Part shown: positions 35,083 through 43,058 of the stretch, piece after piece
Layout of the letters: every line of letters starts with the position of its first letter
Numbering within the stretch: position 1 is the stretch's first letter
Assembly (NCBI GenBank): GCA_001567085.1
Contig: LMZS01000008.1
Location: forward strand, 1 to 59,078
Length of the DNA: 59,078 bases
Source: Chloroflexi bacterium OLB15
GTDB lineage: Bacteria > Chloroflexota > Anaerolineae > Aggregatilineales > Phototrophicaceae
Direction of reading: 5' to 3'
The notes under the pieces: model-generated
Told to the model about the DNA's origin: nothing
What the model saw: only the letters and a program-made list of their open reading frames with translations
Databases searched by the model: none
Translations under genes and position numbers: made by a program

Positions 35083-35659
35083 GCCTCGCTAACTTCTGGA
35101 AATAAAACATATACACGGGTGCTGCGCAGCCCGCCTTCATTATTTCGGGCGTGGTTTTTGAGGATGGCCTCAAGCGTAAATCCGGCACGCTCGGCAACGG
35201 CGGCGCTGTGCAGGTTAAGATCGTCGCAGCGAATTTCGATGCGCTCTGCCTTTTGCCCTTGAAACAGCTGCTTGCAAATCATGCGCACGCCTTCGGTGGC
35301 ATAGCCCTGCCCCTGTTGGCTGGCACGCAGCCAGTAGCCAATCTCAAAACGCGGCACGTCCCAATCAATGGTGTGAATGCCCATATTGCCCAGGTAGAGA
35401 TCATCGCTTTTCCTGAACAGCAAAAAGTCGAACTCTTCTTTGGAGCGAAGCGGGCGGCGCTTTCACGGGCGAAAGTTTCGCTTTCAGCCATCGAAGGCAT
35501 ATGTTTTGCCCAGGGCATCCACTGGCGCAGTTGTGCAAAGGTTTCTTCTACCCCCGCGCGTACCAGCGAACCATCCCCCATTTGCACAGCGCGCAAGTAC
35601 AGCCATTCGCCTTCAATGCGCTCAGGTATCGGGTGAAGTTCTGCGTAAAGGTTTTTCAT
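35079..35659 (-). CDS. GNAT N-acetyltransferase, RimJ/RimL type (frameshifted)
   Basis: Two frames join to one protein of ~193 residues. From 35659 it reads MKNLYAELHPIPERIEGEWLYLRAVQ...FARESAARF; near 35440-35460 one base is missing and the reading continues as RSKEEFDFLLFRKSDDLYLGNMGIHTIDWDVPRFEIGYWL to 35079. The acetyl-CoA loop is seen at SQQGQGYATEGVR, followed by RIEIRCDDLNLHSAAVAERAGFTLE, typical of enzymes acetylating ribosomal or other protein N-termini. It overlaps and precedes the TIR gene. Which substrate is acetylated is unknown. Confidence 0.8.
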
Positions 35660-35810
35660 ATAATCCGTTATGAGGTTTCCAGCGCATTTAATGAACGGTT
35701 TGCAGTTTTAACACGCTGGATTTGAAATCGCTATTGGCACACATCGGGCAAATTTCACCATATAGGACTGCCATCAAGGACTTTTATCTTCCTACTATGG
35801 AGCGTTCAAT

Positions 35811-36620
35811 ATGACACTCGCTGGAAAGATCGCGCTGGTCACCGGGGCAAGCCGGGGCATCGGCAGCGGTATCGCGCGGGGCTTGGGCGAAGCAGGGGCA
35901 GCAGTTTATTTTACGGGGCGCACAGTGGATGAGGCTGCGCCTACCGTACCATTGGCCGGATCGCTGGAAGATACGGCTGAACAGGTGCGGCAGGCGGGCG
36001 GTACGGCTATACCGGTGAAAGTTGATCACAACGATGATCAACAGGTAGCGGCGCTGATCGAGCGCATCTACAACGAGCATGGGCGGCTGGATGTGCTGAT
36101 CAACAATGCGTGGCGCGGGTATGAGGGGCATCACACCCGCACCTACCCCCCGCCGAATACACCATTCTGGGAACGGCCGCCGGCTTTGTGGAGCGAAAAT
36201 TTTGACGGTGTGCGCTGGGCATATGTTGCCAGCACATTCGCGGCGAAACGGATGATCGCGCACGGCAGCGCGCTGATCGTGAACATCTCGGCGCATATTG
36301 ATGAACCGGGTTATAACGCGGCCTATAATTCGGCAAAGAGCGCCGTGAACCGTATGACCCAGGATATGTCTTTCTCGCTGAAGGACAAGCAAATTGCCGT
36401 CGTCACCCTGTTTCCGGGGCTGGTACGCACCGAAGGCGTGCTGCTATACGCGCAATATCTCGATTTGACGATCTCAGAATCGCCCTTGTTCTCTGGCAGA
36501 GCCGTTGCAGCGCTGGCGGGTGATGCGAATATCATGCAAAAAAGTGGGCAATCCTTCTGGGTGAAGGATTTAGCAAAAGAATACGGGTTTGAGGATCTTA
36601 AAAACGAGTGGGCGAAGTAG
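35811..36620 (+). CDS. short-chain dehydrogenase, DHRS1-like
   Basis: 269-residue classical SDR. Cofactor motif TGASRGIGSGIARG (11-24), VTGRT-like FTGRTVDEAAP, NNAWRG, and catalytic S-Y-K with YNSAKSAVNRM. The insertion YEGHHTRTYPPPNTPFWERPPALWSENFDGVRW between the two is that of the DHRS1 branch of SDRs, which reduce steroids and xenobiotic carbonyls in animals; bacterial roles are not known. Gene stands alone in a gap of ordinary intergenic DNA; the next gene on this strand is 2.3 kb away. Confidence 0.85.
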   Translation: MTLAGKIALVTGASRGIGSGIARGLGEAGAAVYFTGRTVDEAAPTVPLAGSLEDTAEQVRQAGGTAIPVKVDHNDDQQVAALIERIYNEHGRLDVLINNAWRGYEGHHTRTYPPPNTPFWERPPALWSENFDGVRWAYVASTFAAKRMIAHGSALIVNISAHIDEPGYNAAYNSAKSAVNRMTQDMSFSLKDKQIAVVTLFPGLVRTEGVLLYAQYLDLTISESPLFSGRAVAALAGDANIMQKSGQSFWVKDLAKEYGFEDLKNEWAK

Positions 36621-36652
36621 GGTAAAGACCTCCGCCGCGCTTTGTTTAGCCG

Positions 36653-36681
36653 CCCTCTCCCCCACCTTCGGCGGGAGAGGG
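36653..36681. repeat. REP-like palindrome between convergent genes
   Basis: CCCTCTCCC (36653-36661) pairs with GGGAGAGGG (36673-36681) over an 11-base loop containing ttcgg, close in sequence to the palindrome at 2840. It lies 32 bases after the SDR stop and could double as a terminator. Confidence 0.55.
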
Positions 36682-36787
36682 ATCTGTTAATCCCATCGAG
36701 ATCGAATTTGCAATATGGGCGATTTACGAACCGCCCATCTGCGTACTCATTCACGATGAAATTTGATCGAAAAGACGGCGGTGCAGC

Positions 36788-37972
36788 TTATTCGGTTTCA
36801 CCGCCCAATTGCCCGGCAAGCAGCACGGCAAAATCGCCAGTCGTGTTACCGCCAAAGCTGGCGAAGGTGATCGTGTGCCAGTCTGTTGCGCCAGCAGGCA
36901 AGGTCACGCCCGCGTCGAAGCGATCCCCAAGCGCAGATTCCCCGTTGCTTAGGATCACGCCAACGCCCCGCGCCGTAGGCATCCCCTCACAGCCGCGCCC
37001 GCCAGCATCATCACAGGCAACAATGCGCGTGCCGGTAATATCGCCCAATTCAAGAAATGGATCAAGACGGCTATTCGCGCCACTGCCGATCATGTAAATC
37101 AGCATATCATTAGCTTGCGCGGGCAGCGGCCCCTGACGAACGCGCCACGTCACGTTGTCATTACGTTCGCCTAAAGAATCGCCGCTGAAAAATGCCAGAT
37201 AGCGCCCCTGTGCCGGCTGGATCGCGCCTAGCGTCAGCGTAACTTCGCCCAATGGCGCGCCAGCGTTTACAGAAAATAATGCGGCCTGCTCATCCTGATC
37301 AGCCATGATGGTGATTGCGTCGCCAGCGGGCAAAAATGCTTGATCGCCTGCGGAATCGCCGGGATCATCCCAGCACAGATCAATGCCTGCTTCCGGGGCT
37401 TGCACGCGGATTACTGGCTGCATCCCGGATTCGCCATACAGGTAAGCGCGAAAATCACTGCTCATGCCCGCTTCATGGCTAAACTGTACCGCCGCCAGCA
37501 CCGTCGCTTCCTGGCTGTTACAGGGAAAGGTAACGGTCAAAGCGCCCGTATCGTTAGGGTTTTCAAGTTCCTGCAAGGTGAGGCGATAATTGCCTGTGCT
37601 ATCGTCTAGCGCGCCCGCCACCAATCGCAAAGCGCCATCCGTCGGGGCGGTGAATTCAATAATTGCCAGATTCGGCAAGCTGGTAATGCCGTCGCCAGGC
37701 TGATCCGAGCGAACGAATATCTCGCCGCTGGCATCCATCACGCCCAAGCGGGGGATCAGCCCATCCTCAGTCAGCATTTGCGCGCGAAACACCTGGCCGG
37801 AAAAGGCATAAAATTCCCACCAGCGAAAGGGCATATCGGGGGCGAGCGTGTCGCTAACCGTGCTGCCGATCTGAATCACGTTGGGCGGCACCGGTGTTCC
37901 CTGGGCATTTGCAGCACCTGTGCTAATCAGCGCGGCAAATAAACCTGTCGCCAGCAGTTTGCGCCAGAGCAT
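36788..37972 (-). CDS. exported protein with PPC-like beta domains
   Basis: 394 residues. Sec signal peptide MLWRKLLATGLFAALISTGAANA, then a secreted beta-rich protein of repeated jelly-roll modules similar to bacterial pre-peptidase C-terminal (PPC) domains: FRWWEFYAFSGQVFRAQML ... LRLVAGALDDSTGNYRLTL and, near the end, DMLIYMIGSGANSRLDPFLELGD. Several Cys (DLCWDDPGD, ACDDAGGRGCEG) could form disulfides. PPC domains are usually found beside proteases or on surface proteins; no catalytic domain is present, so it may be a surface or envelope binding protein. Starts 6 bases after the LutA-like stop, so in the same operon. Confidence 0.65.
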   Translation of the reverse strand: MLWRKLLATGLFAALISTGAANAQGTPVPPNVIQIGSTVSDTLAPDMPFRWWEFYAFSGQVFRAQMLTEDGLIPRLGVMDASGEIFVRSDQPGDGITSLPNLAIIEFTAPTDGALRLVAGALDDSTGNYRLTLQELENPNDTGALTVTFPCNSQEATVLAAVQFSHEAGMSSDFRAYLYGESGMQPVIRVQAPEAGIDLCWDDPGDSAGDQAFLPAGDAITIMADQDEQAALFSVNAGAPLGEVTLTLGAIQPAQGRYLAFFSGDSLGERNDNVTWRVRQGPLPAQANDMLIYMIGSGANSRLDPFLELGDITGTRIVACDDAGGRGCEGMPTARGVGVILSNGESALGDRFDAGVTLPAGATDWHTITFASFGGNTTGDFAVLLAGQLGGETE

Positions 37973-37978
37973 CAGGGG

Positions 37979-38767
37979 TTAATCACCACTTTCAGGCGCG
38001 TTATGCTCAAGGCCTTCAGCCAGCAAATCGGCAATATGGATCACCCGGTGCGGGCTGTTGCTGCGGCTAAGCCCGCCGTTCATCTGCGTCAGGCAGCTTG
38101 CATCCCCCGTGACGATAGCGTCAGCGTCGGTGGAATTGATATTCCGCACCTTATCGTTCAGCATGGCGCTGCTGATTTCTGGCATCTTGACCGAAAACGT
38201 GCCGCCAAAACCACAGCATTGATCCGCGCCGGGCAGATCGGTGACGGTTACGCCTTCAATACCTTCCGCCAGCGTTTGCGCCTGCGTCCCCAAACCCAAC
38301 AGGCGGTAGCCGTGGCAAGCGTGATGGAAAGCCACCTTTTTCGGCGGCATACTTAATCCAAGATCGGTCACGCCCAGCCCATCCACCAGATATTCGGTGA
38401 ATTCCCACGTTATTTCCGACGCCCATAATGCTTTGTCATACCAGACCGGATCATCTTTGAAGAGTTCGGGGTAATAGTGGCGCACCATTGAGGCACAGCT
38501 TCCCGAAGGGCAAACGATCACTTGTGCGCCCTCAAAGGCCTTGAGGAATTGAATTGCCACCTGTTTCGCATCGGCATGAAAGCCGCTGTTGAAGGCAGGC
38601 TGGCCGCAGCAGGTCTGGTTTAGCGGGAAATGAACCTCTATCCCCAGATGATCCAGAATTTTGACCACTGAAACCCCGGTTTGCGGGTAAATCATGTCCA
38701 GAATACAGGTCACAAACAACGAAACCGGCTTGTAGCGCGGAGATGGGCGCAGGTCTGCTGAAGTCAT
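37979..38767 (-). CDS. LutA/GlpC-type Fe-S protein (two CCG domains)
   Basis: 262 residues with the duplicated cysteine-rich motif: CILDMIYPQTG... TCCGQPAFNSGFHADA and HACHGYRLL ... QCCGFGGTFSVKMPEIS. This arrangement is that of LutA (YkgE), the CCG subunit of the L-lactate oxidation complex, which carries electrons via an Fe-S or heterodisulfide-type centre. No lutB or lutC, and no lactate permease, is next to it, so either the partners are elsewhere or the protein has another partner. Followed directly by an exported protein. Confidence 0.85.
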   Translation of the reverse strand: MTSADLRPSPRYKPVSLFVTCILDMIYPQTGVSVVKILDHLGIEVHFPLNQTCCGQPAFNSGFHADAKQVAIQFLKAFEGAQVIVCPSGSCASMVRHYYPELFKDDPVWYDKALWASEITWEFTEYLVDGLGVTDLGLSMPPKKVAFHHACHGYRLLGLGTQAQTLAEGIEGVTVTDLPGADQCCGFGGTFSVKMPEISSAMLNDKVRNINSTDADAIVTGDASCLTQMNGGLSRSNSPHRVIHIADLLAEGLEHNAPESGD

Positions 38768-38870
38768 CTATCTATCCTAAAACTTGTGTGCGCTTGCTAT
38801 ATTCACACAAAACCATATTCGTTCACGCCGATTATAACGCGAACACTAAGACCATACCGCGAACCATCTC

Positions 38871-38898
38871 TTGATCTGGGCGCGTCCTGCCCTATGAT
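38871..38898 (+). promoter_or_regulatory. promoter of the GNAT tandem
   Basis: TTGATC (38871-38876), 16-base spacer, TATGAT (38893-38898); ribosome binding site GGAGG at 38914-38918 before ATG 38925. Confidence 0.55.
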
Positions 38899-38924
38899 TT
38901 ATACGCGCATGTCGGAGGCAGTAG

Positions 38925-39410
38925 ATGGCATATCGCATACGGGCAGTCACTTTGCAGGATATAGAGATTCTCGTGGCGCAGCGCTCGGCTTCGCTGTTAG
39001 AACGCGGGCACGCGCCGGCTGACGTGCGCAGGGTTGAAGGCAGCGCGCGCGGCTGGTTCACCGATCATTTACAGGATGGTACGTTTGTAGGCTGGCTGGT
39101 TGAAGCAGGCGATGATCAAATTGTGGCGGGCGCAGGCATGTGGCTGATGGATTGGCTGCCAAGTGTATCCTCCATCGAGCGCACAAGAGCGCATATCTTT
39201 AATGTCTATACCGAACCCGCGTATCGCCGTCAGGGTTTAGCCAGAAAGCTGATGCAGCAGTGTCTTGATGAATGCAGCGCGCGCGGCATTACAATTGTCA
39301 GCCTGCACGCCAGCGAAACCGGCAAGCTGCTCTATGACACTATGGGCTTTCAACCATCCTCAGAAATGCGTATCAAACTGCCAGTAGCAGCAGAACAGGC
39401 GGAGAAATAA
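38925..39410 (+). CDS. GNAT acetyltransferase, copy 1 of three
   Basis: 161 residues. The acetyl-CoA pyrophosphate loop is YTEPAYRRQGLARKLM, followed by ECSARGITIVSLHASETGKLLYDTMGFQPSSEMRIKL. The family transfers acetyl from acetyl-CoA to an amine (protein N-terminus, polyamine, aminoglycoside or other). The same shape repeats in the next two genes, which start immediately after the stop (ATG 39411 directly follows the TAA) and 19 bases later, so this is one operon. No substrate can be assigned. Confidence 0.9.
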   Translation: MAYRIRAVTLQDIEILVAQRSASLLERGHAPADVRRVEGSARGWFTDHLQDGTFVGWLVEAGDDQIVAGAGMWLMDWLPSVSSIERTRAHIFNVYTEPAYRRQGLARKLMQQCLDECSARGITIVSLHASETGKLLYDTMGFQPSSEMRIKLPVAAEQAEK

Positions 39411-39878
39411 ATGACTGATTACACCATCCGCCTCGCGCGGGCAGATGAAACCGGCGTGGTTGTGCATCACCGCAGCGCCATGTTCTTAGATATGGGCGTT
39501 GATCCTACGCTGGTGAAAGAATCTGAACCTCTGGTCTACGAATGGGTAAAATCACGCACCGCGTCTGGCATTTATACCGGTTTCTTTGCGGTTACAACGG
39601 ATGATACGCCAATTGCGGGGGCGGGGCTTTCGCTGCTGGACTGGATACCGGGGCCGGGCGTGCCGCAAGTGACGCGGGGGTATGTGCTGAACGTGTACAC
39701 CGAACCAGAGCACCGCCATCGCGGGTTAGCCAGTTTGCTGGTGCAGCGTTGTGTAACTCACTGCCGGGAAAATGGCATCAGCACCGTATCGCTTCACGCC
39801 AGCGACATGGGCAGGTCGGTCTACGAGAAATTAGGCTTTAGCCCCACCAATGAAATGCGAATTCGCCTGCGATTGTAG
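39411..39878 (+). CDS. GNAT acetyltransferase, copy 2 of three
   Basis: 155 residues, collinear with its neighbours: MTDYTIRLARADETG, DTPIAGAGLSLLDWIP, the CoA loop YTEPEHRHRGLASLLV and SLHASDMGRSVYEKLGFSPTNEMRIRL. Start ATG follows the preceding stop without a gap, and shares with copies 1 and 3 the central VxAGAGxWxxDW-type strand. Divergence between the three is considerable, arguing for an old duplication with separate substrates. Confidence 0.9.
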   Translation: MTDYTIRLARADETGVVVHHRSAMFLDMGVDPTLVKESEPLVYEWVKSRTASGIYTGFFAVTTDDTPIAGAGLSLLDWIPGPGVPQVTRGYVLNVYTEPEHRHRGLASLLVQRCVTHCRENGISTVSLHASDMGRSVYEKLGFSPTNEMRIRLRL

Positions 39879-39897
39879 GTGAACTGACGGAGGATAG

Positions 39898-40383
39898 ATG
39901 ACCGATTATGCCATTCGCCTGATGACAGCCGACGACTTTGAGCTGATCGTCACGCACCGCCGCGCCATTTTCCTCGCCAATGCGCTGACCAGCGACGAAG
40001 AGACTGAAATCGCGATGAATCATTTTCGCGAGTGGCTGCTAGAGCATATGACCAATGAAACGTATGTTGGTTGGTTTGCGCTGAACGAAGCGAATGAAGT
40101 GGTCGCAGGGGCGGGCGTGTGGTTTGTAGACTGGCCGCCCACCTCTATTTCGCCACAGCGCGGGCGCGGCTATGTAACCAACGTGTACACCGAACCAGCC
40201 TACCGCAAGCAGGGGTTAGCCGCGTGGCTGGTCAGCCAGTGTATCGAAGAATGTCGGGTGCGCGGGTACGATTTTGTGATGCTGCACACCAGCGTGCAGG
40301 GGCGGCCGCTTTATGAGGAGCTTGGCTTCAAGCCCGCCACCAGCGAAATGCGGCTGGTGCTGGCGAAAACCGACAAGTCATAA
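39898..40383 (+). CDS. GNAT acetyltransferase, copy 3 of three
   Basis: 161 residues, opens MTDYAIRLMTADDFELIVTHRRAI; strand VVAGAGVWFVDWPP; CoA loop YTEPAYRKQGLAAWLV; end SLYEELGFKPATSEMRLVL-type. Preceded by a GGAGG-like site (ACGGAGGATAG) just before ATG 39898. Third member of the tandem; nearest relative by motif is copy 1. Confidence 0.9.
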   Translation: MTDYAIRLMTADDFELIVTHRRAIFLANALTSDEETEIAMNHFREWLLEHMTNETYVGWFALNEANEVVAGAGVWFVDWPPTSISPQRGRGYVTNVYTEPAYRKQGLAAWLVSQCIEECRVRGYDFVMLHTSVQGRPLYEELGFKPATSEMRLVLAKTDKS

Positions 40384-40401
40384 ATCAGTCAAAATCCAGC
40401 T

Positions 40402-40755
40402 TCAGGTCACAACCCCTAATTCAGCCAAATCAAATGCGGCGACCTTGTGGGGATAATCATCCTCGCAGGCCATATCCGCCATGTACAGCCTTGCATCCTG
40501 CGTATCCAGCAGCACGACCACGCGATGCTTTTCGGCGGCAACCACCTGTCGCACCCGTAATTTGCCATGATCCGCCAGGATCACTTTCAAAGCCGCCAAT
40601 CGTACAGCGGCAGGCTCAGCCTCCAGCGCCGCTTGCGTATAATGTTCTTTGATATAGGCGCGCAGGCGGTCAAATTTCGCGCCGTTGAACAGCGTGAGCA
40701 TGGCAATTAGCCGCAGCCCCGCCTGGCTGGAAACGAGCAGTTGTTGGTCAGTCAT
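40402..40755 (-). CDS. hypothetical protein downstream of the repeat protein
   Basis: 117 residues, start 6 bases after the stop of the exported protein at 40762, so co-transcribed. Sequence is alpha/beta: LLVSSQAGLRLIAMLTLFNGAKFDRLRAYIKEHY, KVILADHGKLRVRQVVAAEKHRVVVLLDTQDARLYMADMACEDDYPHKVAAFDL. The tail resembles the small domain found before or after beta-lactamase-type hydrolases (EPPHKI-like 'DDYPHKV'), but this is a weak, remembered likeness. No active site is visible. Unlike its operon partner it has no signal peptide. Confidence 0.5.
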   Translation of the reverse strand: MTDQQLLVSSQAGLRLIAMLTLFNGAKFDRLRAYIKEHYTQAALEAEPAAVRLAALKVILADHGKLRVRQVVAAEKHRVVVLLDTQDARLYMADMACEDDYPHKVAAFDLAELGVVT

Positions 40756-40761
40756 AGCACA

Positions 40762-42867
40762 TCACGGGTTTAGTGGGTTGCGATTCAAATCTTCGGTGAT
40801 ACGCAGCGTGCCGGTAATCGCCCCACCCGGCGCATAGCTGCCGATCCAGATGTTATATACCCCCGGCGGCGCAGCGGCAATATCCACCGTCGGGCTTTGG
40901 GTGGTGAATGAATCATCGTTGCAATGCATCGTCCCGTTCGGATCAAGTACAACCAGCGTCGCGTCACCGTCGCCTGTGAAGAAAATTCGCAGGGTGTTAA
41001 AGCTGCCTGACCAGATCAGCCGGTAATCGGGCTGTGCCGAGATGAAGCCCACACATTCGCCGCCTAAAACGGTGGCATCCACATCGCCCCCGGCAATCGC
41101 CTGAAGCGTGTGCGGCGCAACTGCCGAAACCAGCGCGGTTTCGCCGTAATTGGTCGCGGCATAAGGCTCTAGCACCGCAGCGGCAAACCCCTGATTGCCC
41201 GCCGGGGTAGGCAGGGCATTATTAAACACAGGCGGCGTGGTCGGCATAACCACCACCATCGGATCGCGGGTTGCGGTGGGAAATGCGCCGGGATCGAAAG
41301 CCGCCAAACCAGTCAGGTTAGCAGCTTGCAGCGGATCATTCACATTCGCCTGCCCGCGCGTCAGGTACAGCGTACCGCGTGCCGGGGTTGAACCATCATA
41401 GGTACCCACCCACACGCTGGCAAGTCCAGTAGCCGCATTCCCGACAATATCCACCTGTGGATTCAAGTTCTGCTGCACATCATCCCCACAGTACCACTGT
41501 CCATCAGGCATACGAACGACCAGCACCGGGTCAATCTGCGGGTCTTCAGCGATAAAGAATACGCGCAGATACGGGAAAGCCAGCGGCAGAGTCACGCTGA
41601 TTGTGGGGGTGGCGCTCACAAAGCCTTCGCACAACAACCCGCGCGGCCCACGCGCATCCGGGTTCAGCGCCTCCAGATCAATCGTGCCAGCAGGCGCGGC
41701 AAATTCATCAATGGGCACCGCCATCGGGTCAATGGCCGAAGCATCGAAAATTACGGCTCTGCCCACCGCGTCGGGGCTGGGGCCATTGATCATTGGAATT
41801 GCCTGCGTCGCCGCTTGTACCAGCGTGTCCGGCGTGGTGGTCAGTTCGGTGAAATACAGTAATCCGGGCGCCGCCGCGCCGGGAACATCTTCATTGGCAA
41901 CCCAGATAACATAATCGCCGGGAATCGGGCTGATAAATTCAACCGAGGGTCGGGTGAAACCGGGGGCAAAATCGCGGTTGCAGCTAAAACGTCCATCCGG
42001 CCCGCGCACGATCAGCGCCGTATCCGGCTCTACACCGCCTACCGATGCGGGGATGAAATGAATACGCATCCGCGTGGATTGTGCTGACCAGTGGGCAGTA
42101 AAATCGGGGGCACTTTCTACAAACCCCGCACAGGCGCTAAACTCTGGCGCTTCGCCATCCAATGCAGGTACCGGTAAAAAGCCGCCGCCGATGACCAGCG
42201 TCCAAAATGGATCGGGCAAAAAGCCCGTCGTCAGCGTAGTATCACCATGCACAGGCGGCAGCGCCGGATCAAGAAATGTGCCGGGCGACCGCGTAGGCGT
42301 AAGCGCGATGGCCGGATCAAGCGTCGGCATCGTGGTTTCTACGGGCATCAGCAGCCCGGTTGATCCGGGGATAACAGAATCGCGGCTGGTGAAATATAAA
42401 GCCCCGAACATGGGCGTGTTCGGCGTAAACGCGCCGATCCAGATTGCGTAATCTCCCGCCGGGGCATCGGTGACATCTACCATTGGGTTTAGCAGCCCAA
42501 AGGCGTTGTTGTTACACAGAAAACGGCCATCCGGCGCGCGCACCACCAGAGTAGCGTCGGCGGTGATGGTGTCGGCAATAAAAATGAAGCGCAGCAGCGC
42601 TTGCGGCGCGGTCATCAGCAGGCGGAAATCTGGCGTGGTGGTGATGAAGCCCACACAATCCGTCCCCAACTGGCGTGAATTTGCGTCCACATCGCCGCCG
42701 CCAATGATGATCGTAGGGATGCGATACGGATCAGGCTGAAAACCGGGGGTTAAGGTGAGCGAGCCAGCTTCGGCGGGGGCGTCAGGGTTCAACGGCTCTT
42801 GGGCGGCGGCAGGCACTGCACAAAGGGCGATGATGAGTAGAAAGATGGGCAGCAGCCGAACGCGCAT
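40762..42867 (-). CDS. exported protein with four repeated PPC-like domains
   Basis: 701 residues. Signal peptide MRVRLLPIFLLIIALCAVPAAAQ. Four domains of about 100 residues lie at roughly 58-161, 236-340, 404-503 and 594-691. Each has a CxGFxxxxPDxR opening (Cys71, 246, 413, 605), a middle ATLVVRxPDGRFxCN strand pair (Cys118, 296, 460, 649) and an end IWIGxY...GxLYxT; the paired Cys probably make one disulfide each. Linkers are Pro-rich. Similar in spirit to PPC/jelly-roll modules of secreted proteases, but without a catalytic domain, so probably a surface or matrix protein. Followed by a small gene at 40402. Confidence 0.72.
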   Translation of the reverse strand: MRVRLLPIFLLIIALCAVPAAAQEPLNPDAPAEAGSLTLTPGFQPDPYRIPTIIIGGGDVDANSRQLGTDCVGFITTTPDFRLLMTAPQALLRFIFIADTITADATLVVRAPDGRFLCNNNAFGLLNPMVDVTDAPAGDYAIWIGAFTPNTPMFGALYFTSRDSVIPGSTGLLMPVETTMPTLDPAIALTPTRSPGTFLDPALPPVHGDTTLTTGFLPDPFWTLVIGGGFLPVPALDGEAPEFSACAGFVESAPDFTAHWSAQSTRMRIHFIPASVGGVEPDTALIVRGPDGRFSCNRDFAPGFTRPSVEFISPIPGDYVIWVANEDVPGAAAPGLLYFTELTTTPDTLVQAATQAIPMINGPSPDAVGRAVIFDASAIDPMAVPIDEFAAPAGTIDLEALNPDARGPRGLLCEGFVSATPTISVTLPLAFPYLRVFFIAEDPQIDPVLVVRMPDGQWYCGDDVQQNLNPQVDIVGNAATGLASVWVGTYDGSTPARGTLYLTRGQANVNDPLQAANLTGLAAFDPGAFPTATRDPMVVVMPTTPPVFNNALPTPAGNQGFAAAVLEPYAATNYGETALVSAVAPHTLQAIAGGDVDATVLGGECVGFISAQPDYRLIWSGSFNTLRIFFTGDGDATLVVLDPNGTMHCNDDSFTTQSPTVDIAAAPPGVYNIWIGSYAPGGAITGTLRITEDLNRNPLNP

Positions 42868-43058
42868 AAAAATAGCCTCAAATCATCTGCGTCGTAGGTG
42901 TTCTTTGCGTCTCGTAAGCTATCCGTGGATCATAATTCGCCCGCGCGCAAATGCAAAACAACGTTATCCCGCCTATTTGAGTTGGCAGTTCAAGCCATTC
43001 CGGTTGAACGGTAGAATATCGGCATATTGTATTGAGCAGCCGTTTACAGGGAATCATC

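Noticed and set aside
38925..40383. GNAT toxin-antitoxin system
   Set aside because: No small DNA-binding antitoxin gene is coupled to any of the three GNAT genes.
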